64,000 bases of DNA from Eriocheir sinensis (lineage: Eukaryota; Arthropoda; Malacostraca; Decapoda; Varunidae): positions 1 to 64,000 of the forward strand of contig NW_026111665.1 in NCBI RefSeq assembly GCF_024679095.1, in the 5' to 3' direction. Of the stretch, positions 11,414 through 21,165 are shown piece after piece. Numbering within the stretch: the stretch's first letter is position 1; every line of letters starts with the position of its first letter. The position numbers and the translations under genes were made by a program. The notes under the pieces were generated by a model. It did no database searches. It was given only the letters and a program-made list of their open reading frames with translations, and was not told the origin of the DNA.

Positions 11414-11859
11414 GGGGCGTGAGGCGTAAGGAGAGAGCCCCAAGATTGTGTTACTGTTGCATTTCTCATTCTTATTTACAACTCTTATCTATTATCCTAC
11501 TGGTACAACTTTTCTACGTACGTACAAACAGAATGGGAAGTAGTAGTAGTAGTATGGGTGGGTTGATGGGGTGGCAAGGAGGTGGTGATGGGGTTGGAAG
11601 GAGTAACGTGATAGGGGTTTATTGATGTGACGAATGGTTGGAGGGTTGGTGGGCTTGTCAGTCGACGTGGTGGGTTGACGTGGTGGCCAGGAGGCTGTGA
11701 TGGGGCTGGAAGAAGTGCGTTAATATGTGTTTCATTTTGAGGCGACGGGAGTTTAGAGGTTTGGAATAGTTGAGAGGGTTACAGAGTGGAGTGTAGAAAT
11801 GGTTCCAGTCAAATTGATAGGATTTTAGGCTGGTAGGAGCTTGAACATGACATTCCAAG
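11414..11859. other. 3' flank of the orphan gene
   Basis: Anonymous, moderately G-rich sequence with a short (AGT)n at about 11,538. No clear polyadenylation signal or gene is seen. Confidence 0.4.
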
Positions 11860-12340
11860 GGATTTGGGCTGATAAGAGCTTCATTAAAGTTGACCTGACA
11901 GTGTAAGTTGATTTATAGTTTGGCATTATTTTGGTAGTAGTGTTATTAGATGAAGGAGGGGAAGTCAGGGTCAACTTGATTGGAGAATAATGAATTTAGA
12001 GGAGATTTGGGCAGACAAGAGCTAAAAGTTGACCTGATTGTGTAAGACATTGCATCATATTGGCTGAAGGGTTGGTGGCAAGAAAGATGAAGGAAAATCC
12101 GGCTGAAGTACATGTTGTTGGGAATTTAGTTCGGCAGAAAGTTAGACATGATTGACAGGAGATTTAGGCAGACAAGAGGCTTAAGTTGACCTGACTGTAA
12201 GGTCATATTAAGGGTTGAAAGGTTGGTTGACAATGGGAAAGAGGTTGAGGGGGAACGAAAGGCAATAGTTTGACAGAAGTTTAGATCACCGTAAATATTA
12301 AGCAAAGGGTCGACAAGGGATTAAGTTTAGCCTGATAACA
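11860..12340 (+). repeat. diverged tandem repeat, period about 145-160 bp
   Basis: A block of the type GGGC.GA.AAGAGCT..AAGTTGACCTGA followed by TGTAAG occurs near 11,868, 12,010 and 12,167. A weaker form (GACAAGGGATTAAGTTTAGCCTGA) occurs near 12,309. Spacing is about 142-158 bases. The copies differ by many substitutions, so this is an old satellite-like duplication and not a recent array. Confidence 0.6.
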
Positions 12341-12953
12341 GCATGTGTTAGGAAGGTGTTGGAATCAGATTAACCACAGAAGGATTGTGTGTGTCGAGTA
12401 AAGGTTAAGAAGAGCTGCTCCGATGGGGCCTTAGGTTAAGAACAGCCAACGAGACTCCAAATAAGACAAAATGATATCAAGTGTATTTTGTTATTTAGTT
12501 AGCAGGAAAATGAGTGAACGTAAGACTAAAGAAAAAAAACTTTAACACTATCTCAAACAACAACAGCAACAATAATAATAACAACAACAGCAACAACAAC
12601 AACAACCCCTCACCTCTCTCCTCCGCCACCTCAGAGTAATGATACATTGCTCTTCATCTTCCTTTTCTTTCCCCTTCCTTCCCTTCCCCATCTCTCCTCC
12701 TCCACCCCCCCTTCCCCTTCCCCAGCCATCTCCTCCCACCTCTCTCTTCCCTTCCTTCTCTCCCTCCCTCTGCCCCTGCCTTTCTCTCCCCTCCCCTCCC
12801 CTCCCTCTCGTTTCCTCTCCTCCTCCTCCTCCTCCTCCTCCTCCTCCTCATCCTCATTCCCTCCTTCCTTCCATCGCCTCATTTCCCACAGCTTGGTCAA
12901 TCATAAATCCCGCCAGGCGAGGCAGCCGAGGTCACGGGATCAAAAGGCACGTG

Positions 12954-12994
<41 letters not shown>

Positions 12995-13300
12995 CATTAC
13001 TGGAGTTGTTGTAAAGATCGTTTCATTCCCAATTTTTTTTTTTTTCCTTATTGTTACTTTCAAATATTTATCTATCTATCTCTATCTATCTTTATCTTTA
13101 TCGGTCTATCTTCCTTTTAACAATATTATCCTTTGGTCTTTTTTGGCGTTGGCTTCAGTATGTCATTTTTGTACTTATTGTTATACTTATTTATCCACTT
13201 ATTTATGTATTTATTCATTTTTTTGTTAAGTTAGCTCGTTAATTACCTAGATAAATAATTACTCCGTCAACCATTTACCAACCTCCTCATGACAGCATTT
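12341..13300. repeat. low-complexity block: AAC/AAT, CT-rich, (TCC)n, (TTA)n, (TATC)n
   Basis: AAC/AAT triplets lie at 12,556-12,606, a C/T-only stretch at about 12,655-12,850 ends in (TCC)n, (TTA)n is at about 12,955-12,993 and TATC-rich sequence at about 13,067-13,110. Long frames here are homopolymeric Ser/Pro, Arg or Tyr strings. No gene is supported. Confidence 0.85.
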
Positions 13301-13421
13301 CTCACACGTACAGAGGCAGCGACCGGCGGACGAGGAGAGCCATCTTGAGGGGTTAGCGGAGGGGGACAGGCGGGGCAGCCTCACACCTCACACCTGCTCT
13401 CCCTTCCTCCCTCCCTCCACG

Positions 13422-13463
13422 ATGCAGTGTTTCGATGCCACACAGACACGCTTCTTCGGCTGG
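13422..13463 (+). CDS. possible short first coding exon
   Basis: An ATG at 13,422 opens 14 codons (MQCFDATQTRFFGW) and is followed directly by GTAAGT at 13,464-13,469, a consensus splice donor, in phase 0. The upstream 100 bases are C/T-rich and moderately G+C-rich, like a 5' UTR. No downstream exon can be identified, because the Polinton begins at 13,942. This is a weak call that needs transcript evidence. Confidence 0.25.
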
Positions 13464-13941
13464 GTAAGTACTTGAGGCTCTGTTCTGTTCTGTCCCGTGC
13501 TTTTAAAGGCTGCGGCAGGAAGGTTGAGGGCGGACCGTTGCTGTGCGGAGGTAAAGGGTGAAAGGAAGGATTGGTTATAGCGGTAACAGTGGTTGGTGTT
13601 GTCGTGCAGAAGTAGATGTTTTAGTAATAGCCATGGTGGTTGTGGTGGTAGGAAGGGGGTGGTAGGAATCGTAGAGTTGTGTTCTTCTTGTTGATGTTAG
13701 CTTTTCTGCCAGCCTCGGCCCACACAAGGCTGCATGTACCCAAAATATTTCTACCTCCAAAGATCTCGCCTGTACCCGCCACACCACCGTTGCTGCACCG
13801 CTCCTAGAAAATCCTCCCCAGCCCCCAGGAAGCCACACACGTTGTCCCTGGAACAGCTTGACAGGCCCAGTACCTGTAACGTGTTCACCAGCATGACTGA
13901 GCCCGTCCTCGGCGTCTGGTGTCTTAAGACAATGGGGGGAG

Positions 13942-14270
13942 AGTAGTAACAAATGTACGGAAGTGGGGGTAACCTCCGCGGGGGGGACTGGAAGTGGGGG
14001 TTGGGGGGGTCAGCGGGGGGGTTACGGAAGAGGGGGTATCTGGACCCCCTCCCTACCCCCAAGTCTTTCACCTTTCACATGCCCACTCCCCACCCACCCC
14101 CCCAAAAAAAAATAATCTTTCACTTGTTCACATGCCCTACCCCAGGGGTGACAGGAGCGGGGGGTCGGTCAGCATGGGGAGGTGACGGAAGAAAGGGTGG
14201 TCAGCAGGGGGTGACAGGAGTGGGGTAAGACGGTCGGAGGGCCGTCAGCGGGGGGACGGAAGTGGGGGGC
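13942..14270. repeat. Polinton left terminal inverted repeat
   Basis: Begins AGTAGTAACAAATGTACGGA, then G-runs, GGACTGGAAGTGGGGG, GTCAGCGGGGG, TTACGGAAGAGGGGGTATCT and ATCTTTC.CTT.TTCACATGCCCT. These blocks recur inverted at 28,009-28,301. The inner edge is blurred by further GTCAGC/ACGGAAG sub-repeats and by (TTG)n and (AC)n tracts at about 14,298-14,361. Confidence 0.85.
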
Positions 14271-14419
14271 ATGCACAAAGTGAGGGTAATTGCTAATGTT
14301 GTTGTTGTTGTTGTTGTTGTTGTTCTTGTTGTATACACACACACACACACACACACACATATTCTGTGCTATATAAGCATCATACTTTAATAATTACCAT
14401 CATTAATAGAGTTTCCGCT

Positions 14420-15055
14420 ATGACTGAGACATGTTCAGAGAACCTTCTCGATATTTTCCAATATCCTGCGCGCATAATAGTTGCAGGATATATAGCAACT
14501 CTGGAAAATCGGAACTTGTACAGCAGCTTATTCTGAAGTATCATGAAAAGTTCAAAAAAATTGTCATATGTGGCTTAACGTCTCATCCTCTTCAAAGAAA
14601 TAAAGAAATAGGACCTAAAGTTATAGTGTCGTCTGAAATAATTGATCCAATTGCCAACGAGGATACGTTTGATCAGAGAGGGACAGTGTATGTACTTGAC
14701 GATATTTTCATTGATGCTGTAAGGAACAAAATTGTGGTTGATGCTTTTACTCGCGGACGGCACAACAATATTTCATGCATATTTATCACTCAAAATCTAT
14801 ATATGGGTGGAAAGCATGCAAGGAATATTAGCCTGAACTGTTCTCATTTCCTCTTGTTAAGACAGCGCGATTTATCTCAAATTCACACTCTGGGCAGACA
14901 AATATTCGGGAAAGAGAAGGCAAACCAGTTTGTAGATTATATATAAATATGCTGTATATTCACGTCCTTATGGATATCTTCTTGTTGATTTGGGTATAAA
15001 TACTCCTGAGTCCCTACAGTTTCGCTCAAACATTGTTGGAGAACCCCCAGGTTAA
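14420..15055 (+). pseudogene. Polinton DNA-packaging ATPase (FtsK/A32 type), frameshifted
   Basis: This would be the motor that fills the capsid with DNA. The ATG at 14,420 opens MTETCSENLLDIF and PARIIVAG, the lead-in to the P-loop. A frameshift at about 14,493-14,500 then moves the glycine-rich loop (SNSGKSELVQQL, Walker A) into another frame. Walker B is VYVLDDIF, and FTRGRHNNISCIFITQN is the conserved sensor block of this family. A second frameshift in a TA-rich stretch at about 14,940-14,948 puts the C-terminal YGYLLVDLG..TPESL segment, which ends at 15,055, into a third frame. Total length is about 210 codons, the usual size. It is the first plus-strand gene and lies 12 bases before the integrase. 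Confidence 0.85.
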
Positions 15056-15066
15056 CGCGTATTCCA

Positions 15067-16188
15067 ATGGTGAACTCCAGGAATAAGGAACTCTTACACG
15101 CACTATACTCCCAACATAACGAACCCTATGGTTTAAGCTCTCAGGCGAAATTATGGGAGAAAGCAAAAAGTATAAATCCGGCAATAACACGTGATGACGT
15201 ATTCAACTTTTTGAGAAGCAATAAAACATATACATTGCATAAGCTACAGACTAAAAAAATTCCCCGGCAAAAGATAATAGCCTCAAAACCCAAAGTAATC
15301 ATGGCTGCCGATTTAGCAGACGTGAGACATATAAGAAAGGAAAATAATAACATAGGCTACTTGTTAGTATGCATAGACGTGTTTTCTAGATATATGCAAG
15401 TTGTCCCGTGTCGGAATAAAGACGCAAATACTATGCTCGTGGCCTTTAAACAAGTGGTGGAAAATAAAGATTCTGAAGGCTTACGAAGATTAAACACCGA
15501 CTTGGGCACAGAATTCTGGAATCGAAAAGTAAGAAACTATTTATGTTCCCGGGGCATTAAGCTATACAGTGTGCACTCTAGTGAGATCAAAGCAGCCTTG
15601 GCAGAGCGGGCCATTCGTACACTTAAAGCACATATCTACAAGTTCATCACGTCTCAAAATTCTTCAAGATATATTGATCAGCTGCAAAACATGGTCAGTG
15701 CCTACAACCCCTCGCCCCATTCTGGACTGAAGAACAAACAAACTCCCATTGATATTCATAACTTAAAAGACCCATCTGCAATCAAACGGCAATTCCACGC
15801 AATGTATAAAAACCCGAAGCAGCCAGCGTCTTCCATCAGTTCTCGACTGGCAGTTGGGGAAATAGTTCGCCTTGTTGGAAGTGCTCGTTCCTCTGTATTC
15901 CATAAAGGATACACGCAGCAAAATACTCACGAGCTTTTTCGTATAAAATCAATTAAACACTAGAATCGCCCAAGAACTTATCTCTTAGAAGATTTGTCTG
16001 GAGAACCAATACAGGGGATATTCTACGCGCCAGAGCTCGTCTTAAGCGCTCTGCCTGAGACATACGATATTAAAATACTGCGTTCACGAAAAAATAAAGG
16101 AAAAAAGCAATATTTTGTATCGTGGTTGGGATACCCTACTTCATTCAACAGCTGGATTGACGCTAATGATATTGTAGAAAATGCGTAA
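15067..16188 (+). pseudogene. Polinton retroviral-type integrase with chromodomain, one nonsense codon
   Basis: This enzyme would join the transposon ends to the target. Its core has AADLADV (first Asp), NTDLGTEFWN (second Asp) and, 34 residues later, the Glu in AERAIRTLK, a D,D-E triad. An N-terminal helical zinc-free region precedes it. A TAG at 15,961-15,963 stops the frame, which continues in the same phase through a C-terminal chromodomain (YDIKILRSRKNKGKKQYFVS and WLGYPTSFNSWIDAND) to 16,188. The chromodomain would bind histone tails and guide insertion. The stop at 16,188 overlaps the next ATG by 8 bases in a different frame. Confidence 0.9.
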
Positions 16189-16519
16189 AAAGACACCACT
16201 CCTCAGTGCACACAAAAACTGTGTCTTACTTTTGAAGAAATTAAAAGTAAAAGATAGAAACCGTGCTATTAAGCAAGCAGCTCGAGAACAATTGAACTGT
16301 ATATCTGAAATATTTTTCAATTTGTTAAAGAAGCACCTCACCCTCAATAGCAAAGTTATCAAGAAATTACGTAACTATCGGGAAGACATACGTGCCATAG
16401 CTAGAAAGAAAACTCCCCTCCATAAGAAAAGACTTATATTGACATCGAGACGGGGTGGTAATATATTAGCTGCTATATTACCTATTGCCGCTTCCTTGAT
16501 CGGAAAATTATTTGGATAA
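16181..16519 (+). CDS. small basic Polinton virion protein (adenovirus core-protein-X-like)
   Basis: This is an intact 112-residue frame that begins inside the integrase end (ATG at 16,181). It starts MRKKTPLLSAHKNC, is rich in Lys and Arg throughout, and ends with a hydrophobic, Gly/Ala-rich tail (GGNILAAILPIAASLIGKLFG). Short proteins with this MRK.TP-L-S start, basic middle and glycine-hydrophobic end sit next to the integrase in many Polintons and adintovirus-type elements. There they have been compared with DNA-binding core proteins of adenoviruses. The function is inferred from composition and position only. Its TAA stop overlaps the next start codon as TAATG. Confidence 0.65.
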   Translation: MRKKTPLLSAHKNCVLLLKKLKVKDRNRAIKQAAREQLNCISEIFFNLLKKHLTLNSKVIKKLRNYREDIRAIARKKTPLHKKRLILTSRRGGNILAAILPIAASLIGKLFG

Positions 16520-17223
16520 TGCGCACGTATTATCTTGTTCCTGAGTTTACCGCTGAGCGTGTTTTAACGGGTATTAAGCCTAAATGCGCCAACTCCACGA
16601 GTCCGGGGGTCAACGGCCAATCGTGTTTCAACCCGTAGTCGACCTATCCCGATCACATGCCGGTCTCTGAACATGTGCCAGCAAGCAGCAGCGGTCCTGT
16701 CGTGTCGTCCCATGGTGCAAGACCAAGCACTCCTACAAGATTGAACCCGTCATCTCGCTCTGTAAGAAAGAAAACTTACAAAAAAAAGAAAATATCGCGA
16801 TCTGGTGTATACAAAACCACAAAACTACCACCCGTGGAACTTAGAGTCACAGGGATTAGGGAGAACAAGATATCCTCCAATCCTGAAATAAGTAATTTAA
16901 TACCTCTGTATGTTAAAAGTATCGACGTGCCATACGTCAATATGATGCTAGAACGAATAAAAGACAATCCCATCGTAAAATGGGATAGCCGAGGCAACCT
17001 ATTGTCTTCTGTTCGATCCTCCAATATCCTGTACATGTTGAATTTACTTTCTAATGCAAGTCAAAAACCAACGATTGCTGACATTGCTGATATAAAACAC
17101 ATTATTGACGCCACGGGTGTATTACCTAGCGAAATAAAAAATATGCGCGTGCGGCAAAAGATTCAGGGATCTGGTTTCACCAAACAACCATCGTTGGCAA
17201 CTTACAGATGGGTTCCATATTAA
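16519..17223 (+). pseudogene. conserved Polinton protein of unknown function, one nonsense codon
   Basis: The ATG at 16,519 shares its A with the preceding TAA. The frame opens with a MRTYYLVPEFTAERVLTG block, meets TAG at 16,639-16,641, and stays in the same phase to 17,223, giving about 234 codons. The middle is Lys-rich (KKTYKKKKISRSG). The C-terminal part has GNLLSS and ILYMLNLLS motifs and ends TYRWVPY. Near the C-terminus IQGS-G (17,161-17,175) matches the consensus for adenovirus-type protease cleavage, [MIL]-x-G-x|G. A protein of this layout follows the small basic protein in many Polintons, and virion association is an inference. An alternative start downstream of the stop is the ATG at 16,657 (188 residues). 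Confidence 0.6.
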
Positions 17224-17410
17224 ATCCGCTTTTCCAATGTGCTAGTGCAGTCCTACATTGTGATTCAAGAAAGAAACAGAATCATGGACGTTGTAGATAC
17301 TGAACCGCGTTGGACGCGCGACTTATACAGAGGGGGCGGCGACGTCATGGAGAGAGAAATGCCGGAGGCGAGGACGAACACGCTCGGACACGGTGGTGCC
17401 CCGAGCGGGC

Positions 17411-17419
17411 TTATAAGAG
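17411..17419 (+). promoter_or_regulatory. TATA-type box upstream of the macro-domain gene
   Basis: TTATAAGAG lies 88 bases before the ATG at 17,507, preceded by a G+C-rich stretch. Spacing allows transcription to start near 17,440 with a short leader. The open frame at 17,239-17,556 runs through this site and is probably not translated. Confidence 0.4.
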
Positions 17420-17506
17420 AGCAGATGGGACGATGGTTCGCTACTCGTCCCTCGCCATCAGCTGAAGCGGTACTATTCATCACTCACCAGTATACCAGAG
17501 GACACC

Positions 17507-18262
17507 ATGTCGGACGCCTACGTGTTCAACTACAAAGACGGTTCTCCTGGCGATGACATCTACCGCAACAACAAGACCATCATCGTTTCTTCCCTCAACT
17601 GCAGTTCCTGCTACGAAAAGAGGGGGTTTACTGGACGCCTACATGGATTATACCCGCACAGTAATCTCTACCGCGAAAGAAGCCCGATCTATCAACTGAA
17701 CAGATGTCGCTGGGAAGATCGTGGTATTCCCGGTAGTCTGCATATTCGCTATCCTCCGAGTGAAAATCTTCCTTATGTGGCGTGTATCCTAACCCAATAT
17801 GCTCCTGGTCGCGAACTGGAAAATAACCCTATAAACCAAGGATATCTTCAGACGTCAAGAGATCAAAATTTCATTCGTGGGGTAAAGGAAGACAGTTATG
17901 ATAACCGTCTCCGCTGGTTTAAAGAGTCCATCACAAAACTGGTAGAATGGGTGATTAAAAGCAACATTACAAGTGTCGTCTTCCCCTACAATATTGCAAG
18001 CGCTGGAATTCTTTACGTGTTGTGGAAAGCTGACTACCAACCGCATCTCCAAGAGGCTGCGGCTGAACTCCAACTGCATAATATATCGTGCGTCATCCTG
18101 GACAGATGGTGGACCTGCGATGAGCCTGAAACAAAATTAACTCTATCTGTGTCTCCCGAACGAAACAGGAAGAGGAAAGTGGTGGATACAGAGGACGATG
18201 CTGTGGCTGACGAATGGAAAAGAAAACGGGACGGTGCTGTAGTCGACGTGGGTCCTGAATAA
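17507..18262 (+). CDS. macro-domain-like protein carried by the Polinton
   Basis: This intact 251-residue frame is not part of the standard Polinton core. Its order of motifs follows a macro domain (ADP-ribose-binding fold). IIVSSLNCSS lies at the first strand with an Asn, and GRLHGLYPHSNLY sits at the first helix. GSLHIRYPPS and YVACILTQYAPGR match the strand-loop before the variable region. SITKLVEWVIKSNITSVVFP and NIASAGILYVLWKADYQPHL match the helix, strand and phosphate-loop region. The usual glycine-rich GCGLAGG loop is altered to an ASAGILYVLW-like form, so hydrolase activity is doubtful. The tail is basic (NRKRK, WKRKRD), like a nuclear signal. Viral macro domains remove ADP-ribose marks in host defence; that role here is inference. 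It has its own TATA box and poly(A) signal. Confidence 0.6.
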   Translation: MSDAYVFNYKDGSPGDDIYRNNKTIIVSSLNCSSCYEKRGFTGRLHGLYPHSNLYRERSPIYQLNRCRWEDRGIPGSLHIRYPPSENLPYVACILTQYAPGRELENNPINQGYLQTSRDQNFIRGVKEDSYDNRLRWFKESITKLVEWVIKSNITSVVFPYNIASAGILYVLWKADYQPHLQEAAAELQLHNISCVILDRWWTCDEPETKLTLSVSPERNRKRKVVDTEDDAVADEWKRKRDGAVVDVGPE

Positions 18263-18318
18263 CTATAGCTCCAGACAATTTCCAATAATTATGTACATCA
18301 CTAAATGTAAAATATGTC

Positions 18319-18324
18319 AATAAA
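18319..18324 (+). promoter_or_regulatory. AATAAA polyadenylation signal after the macro-domain gene
   Basis: AATAAA occurs 57 bases after the stop codon at 18,262, in an AT-rich spacer before the minor capsid gene. It suggests that the macro gene ends its own transcript. Confidence 0.45.
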
Positions 18325-18442
18325 TAACAATGTAATGATGTTTAGTATGATTTACCTTCAATATGTAATTGGCATCTCGTCATGTCTACCTCTATATAAT
18401 GAAATAATTATAATATTTTTGCTAGTGTCTTGCTTGCTCTAA

Positions 18443-19307
18443 ATGGAGTCTTATCATATATATGTTACCAGCATTGCGGATGGGGAAATTTACCCCAATT
18501 CCAGCACTAGCTTTACTAATAGTATACAAACTCTAACATTAGACAAGGACGTGGAATATGAAGTCGGTCTACTGAACGTGTTGCTTCCCCGTCGGTATTA
18601 CATTGTTAAGCCAAGTGAACGAGAGTGTAGTATACATCTTGAATGTGGTATAAGACCAACGCCAGATTCAGAAGCTATCGAAAGACGCACACTGTCAGAG
18701 GCTATTAATGATAATATCTTATATAATGGCACTGGGTATTTGCTGATGTGTGTTAACGGTATAATAACGACATTGTTAAAGGAGATGGTCGATGGATACA
18801 AGTACGATTTAGTAGCGTATTCTAGAGAGGTTCTTGCATTTAGCTCAACACCTGATCATTTAACTTTGTTCTGCTACAATGGTTATCATCCACAAGTTGT
18901 ATTTATTAAGGTTTCCTTTGATACGCGACTGGCCCAGGTTCTCGGTTTTGTCCCCAACTTAGGTTATGCTGTGTTTTCTTCCTTGGGTACAAGTGAAGAA
19001 CAAAAAAACCGTTCTTGTTCCGCTACATGGTCATGCCCCTCTGTTGAGAAATGGTGACGTACAGTGTGTTCTCATTTACACTGACCTCGTCAATCCCTCT
19101 AGGTATGCAGGGAAAAATGTAAATATTCTTGATGCCTTTTCGCTCTTCGGAGGTCTAACAAAAGGCGTGCATCCAACTATATATAAGTCCCTTAAATCCA
19201 AAGTAATTGATTCGATTTCTATTAAACTCACAGATCAAAAAGGTCGTCCTATGCATTTCGAAGAAGGATACCCTGTTACATGTTTACTTCATATCCGATC
19301 GCGTTGA
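18443..19307 (+). pseudogene. Polinton minor capsid (penton-like, single jelly-roll) protein, frameshifted
   Basis: The frame opens with MESYHIYVTSIADGEIYPNS and continues FTNSIQTLTLD..VEYEVGLLNVLLP, the conserved N-terminal pattern of Polinton minor capsid proteins. After about 185 residues a frameshift at about 18,990-19,012, at or near a run of seven A's, moves the remainder into another frame. There VQCVLIYTDLVNPS and the terminal KGRPMHFEEG..VTCLLHIRSR blocks are found, ending at 19,307. The protein would form the five-fold vertices of a capsid. Total length is about 287 codons, normal for the family. Confidence 0.8.
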
Positions 19308-19378
19308 ATCTTTGAGTACATTTTGCTGTATTAATAAGAATGTTGTCCATTTGAAAAGACAGTCTCCTCGCCGCCACC

Positions 19379-19782
19379 ATGCGGGTTACATTCATCCATC
19401 CTTCTGTAGCAAAATATCATACCCTGTTTTCGAATGGCAAACAGATATCATCCCGAGGGAGTGGTATTGATGATATAGTCACACTTTCTTATGAACCAAG
19501 CTATCACAGAGGCGGGGTTTATTCTCGGTTTTAGCTGGACTCGCTAAAAGAGCTTTCCCTGTCCTAGTGAAAAATGCCATTGTGCCTTCAGCTCGAACAT
19601 TTGGAAACAATGTTCTAGGTGATATTTCACACGGAAGCAACTTGAGAAGCTCTATAAAAAAGCATGGAATTAATTCCTTAAAGCAAGCTGCAATGAAATT
19701 GACTAGAGGAAGCGGGAAAAAGACAGTCAAGCGAGTCGGGAGGAAAAGGTGTTATAAAAAGGACATCTTTACCGAGTTGTAA
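19379..19782 (+). pseudogene. small basic virion-type protein (membrane-active / protein VI-like position), frameshifted
   Basis: The ATG at 19,379 sits in GCCGCCACCATGC, an almost ideal Kozak context. The first part (MRVTFIHPSV and SYHRGGVYSRF) runs to a TAG at about 19,530. One base out of frame the protein continues as VLAGLAKRAFPVLVKNAI, then a Gly/Lys-rich segment, and ends RCYKKDIFTEL at 19,782. Polintons usually place a short protein here with a YxxGVxYQRG-like start, an amphipathic middle and a basic, DIF-ending tail. Membrane-active or core roles have been suggested for it. That family link is by layout and composition, not by alignment. Confidence 0.6.
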
Positions 19783-19804
19783 TCATTGTTGAACTAAGAG
19801 CAGT

Positions 19805-21153
19805 ATGGCGAGCATCACCAGCGCGGTTGGTGTCGGGATCCCGCGTTCTCCCCTAGGGCAATATGCCGCCGGTGTCAGTGAATTGTTTCCCCGCCTTAAC
19901 AAAATGAGATTATTGGAAACAACGATTGCCTCCCGTTATGATGCTGATGTTTTACCTACTAACCTCGGATTCAATATGAAATTATCCGATAGATATATAG
20001 AATTTCTCATTCCTGGAACACTTGGCAGTTTTATTGATTTGGGGAAATTGGTGTTGCACACCTCTTTACGCTTAACTAAGCCAGACAATACTACTCCTCT
20101 GGAAGACGCTCAGCATGTTGAATTTGCAAATAATACCGCGCACAGCCTATTCAAATCAGTGCAATGTTTTTTGGGAGATGTAGCTGTTGACAATAATGTA
20201 CTTTATGGGTACACGTCATACGTTAAAATGCTGACTACTTTGTCGCCCAACAAATTGAATACAATTGGAGCCAATGCTAATATTACCATCCCAGAGAACG
20301 GTTTTATTTCCAAAGTAACAGCAGAATACTTTGACAATGCCAGCGCGCAACACAAGACCATTATGAAGCGGGTTAAGGCTCACGGTATACAACTCTGTAC
20401 CCCGCTTCTTCTGGATATAAGTTCTTTAGACAGTTACTTGCTCGATGGTATTTCGGTTAGACTCCGAATGGAACTATCTAGTATTGCATGGCTGCTAAAT
20501 TCTCCAACTGGCGATAACATTCGTCTGCATATAGATTCAGCCAAGCTGCTTTATACGCGACTGTTTCCTTATCCTAATGCACTTCATGCTTTGAACGCGT
20601 CTCTCGCCACAGGGAATCTTTTGAAATCGACATTTACCAAAACCCTCTTGAAAACCTATGTGCTAGCCAAAGACCAAACCTCAGGAACGTATGATCAACC
20701 GTGGGGTAATGTTATTCCGGAAAACTCTCGCTTATTATAACGAGCATGGAAGCTCATTCTGGCGACTATACGCTAAATCCATTGTATTTGAGCCATGGCG
20801 ATATAAGTCAAATAAGCTTAAGTGTTAATGGTAGAACCATGTATAATATTCCTAGTAAATTCTCTCATGACTATGCTGAGCTCTACCATCGTACTTTGGA
20901 TGCACTTGGTTTTCACAAAGACCATTTAATTGGAAAGGATATTTTCGGCAAGGGGGCAATGATTTTCACATTTGATTTGCGTGCTGAAAACTTAAATGAT
21001 AATTTGCCCGTTGAAATGAATGGGGGGCTTAGACTTAGCTTGAATCTAAGCAAGGGAGAAAACGAGAACCGTCTGTTGATACTGTTTGGCGAAACAGTGG
21101 GTATAATAACAGTTAATTCTGAAAGACGGCTGCAGTGTGATGTGCGCGCTTGA
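19805..21153 (+). pseudogene. Polinton major capsid protein (double jelly-roll), frameshifted
   Basis: The ATG at 19,805 starts MASITSAVGVGIPRS. The frame carries the typical MCP landmarks LPTNLGFNMKLSDRYIEFLIPG (an early jelly-roll strand region), AHSLFKSVQCFLGD, YTSYVKMLTTLS and RLFPYPNALHALN. It closes prematurely at 20,740. The rest of the second jelly-roll (SGDYTLNPLYLSHGDISQIS, then GLRLSLNLSKGENENRLLIL) is one base out of frame and runs to 21,153. The shift lies at about 20,725-20,735. Total is about 449 codons, the usual MCP size. The protein would form the capsid shell. The protease gene starts 12 bases later. Confidence 0.85.
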
Positions 21154-21165
21154 AGCGGGTGTGCG

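Noticed and set aside
17239..17556. Plus-strand frame of 105 codons between the unknown Polinton gene and the macro-domain gene
   Set aside because: It overlaps the macro-domain start, runs through a TATA-type box and has no family-like motif. It is better read as leader and promoter DNA.
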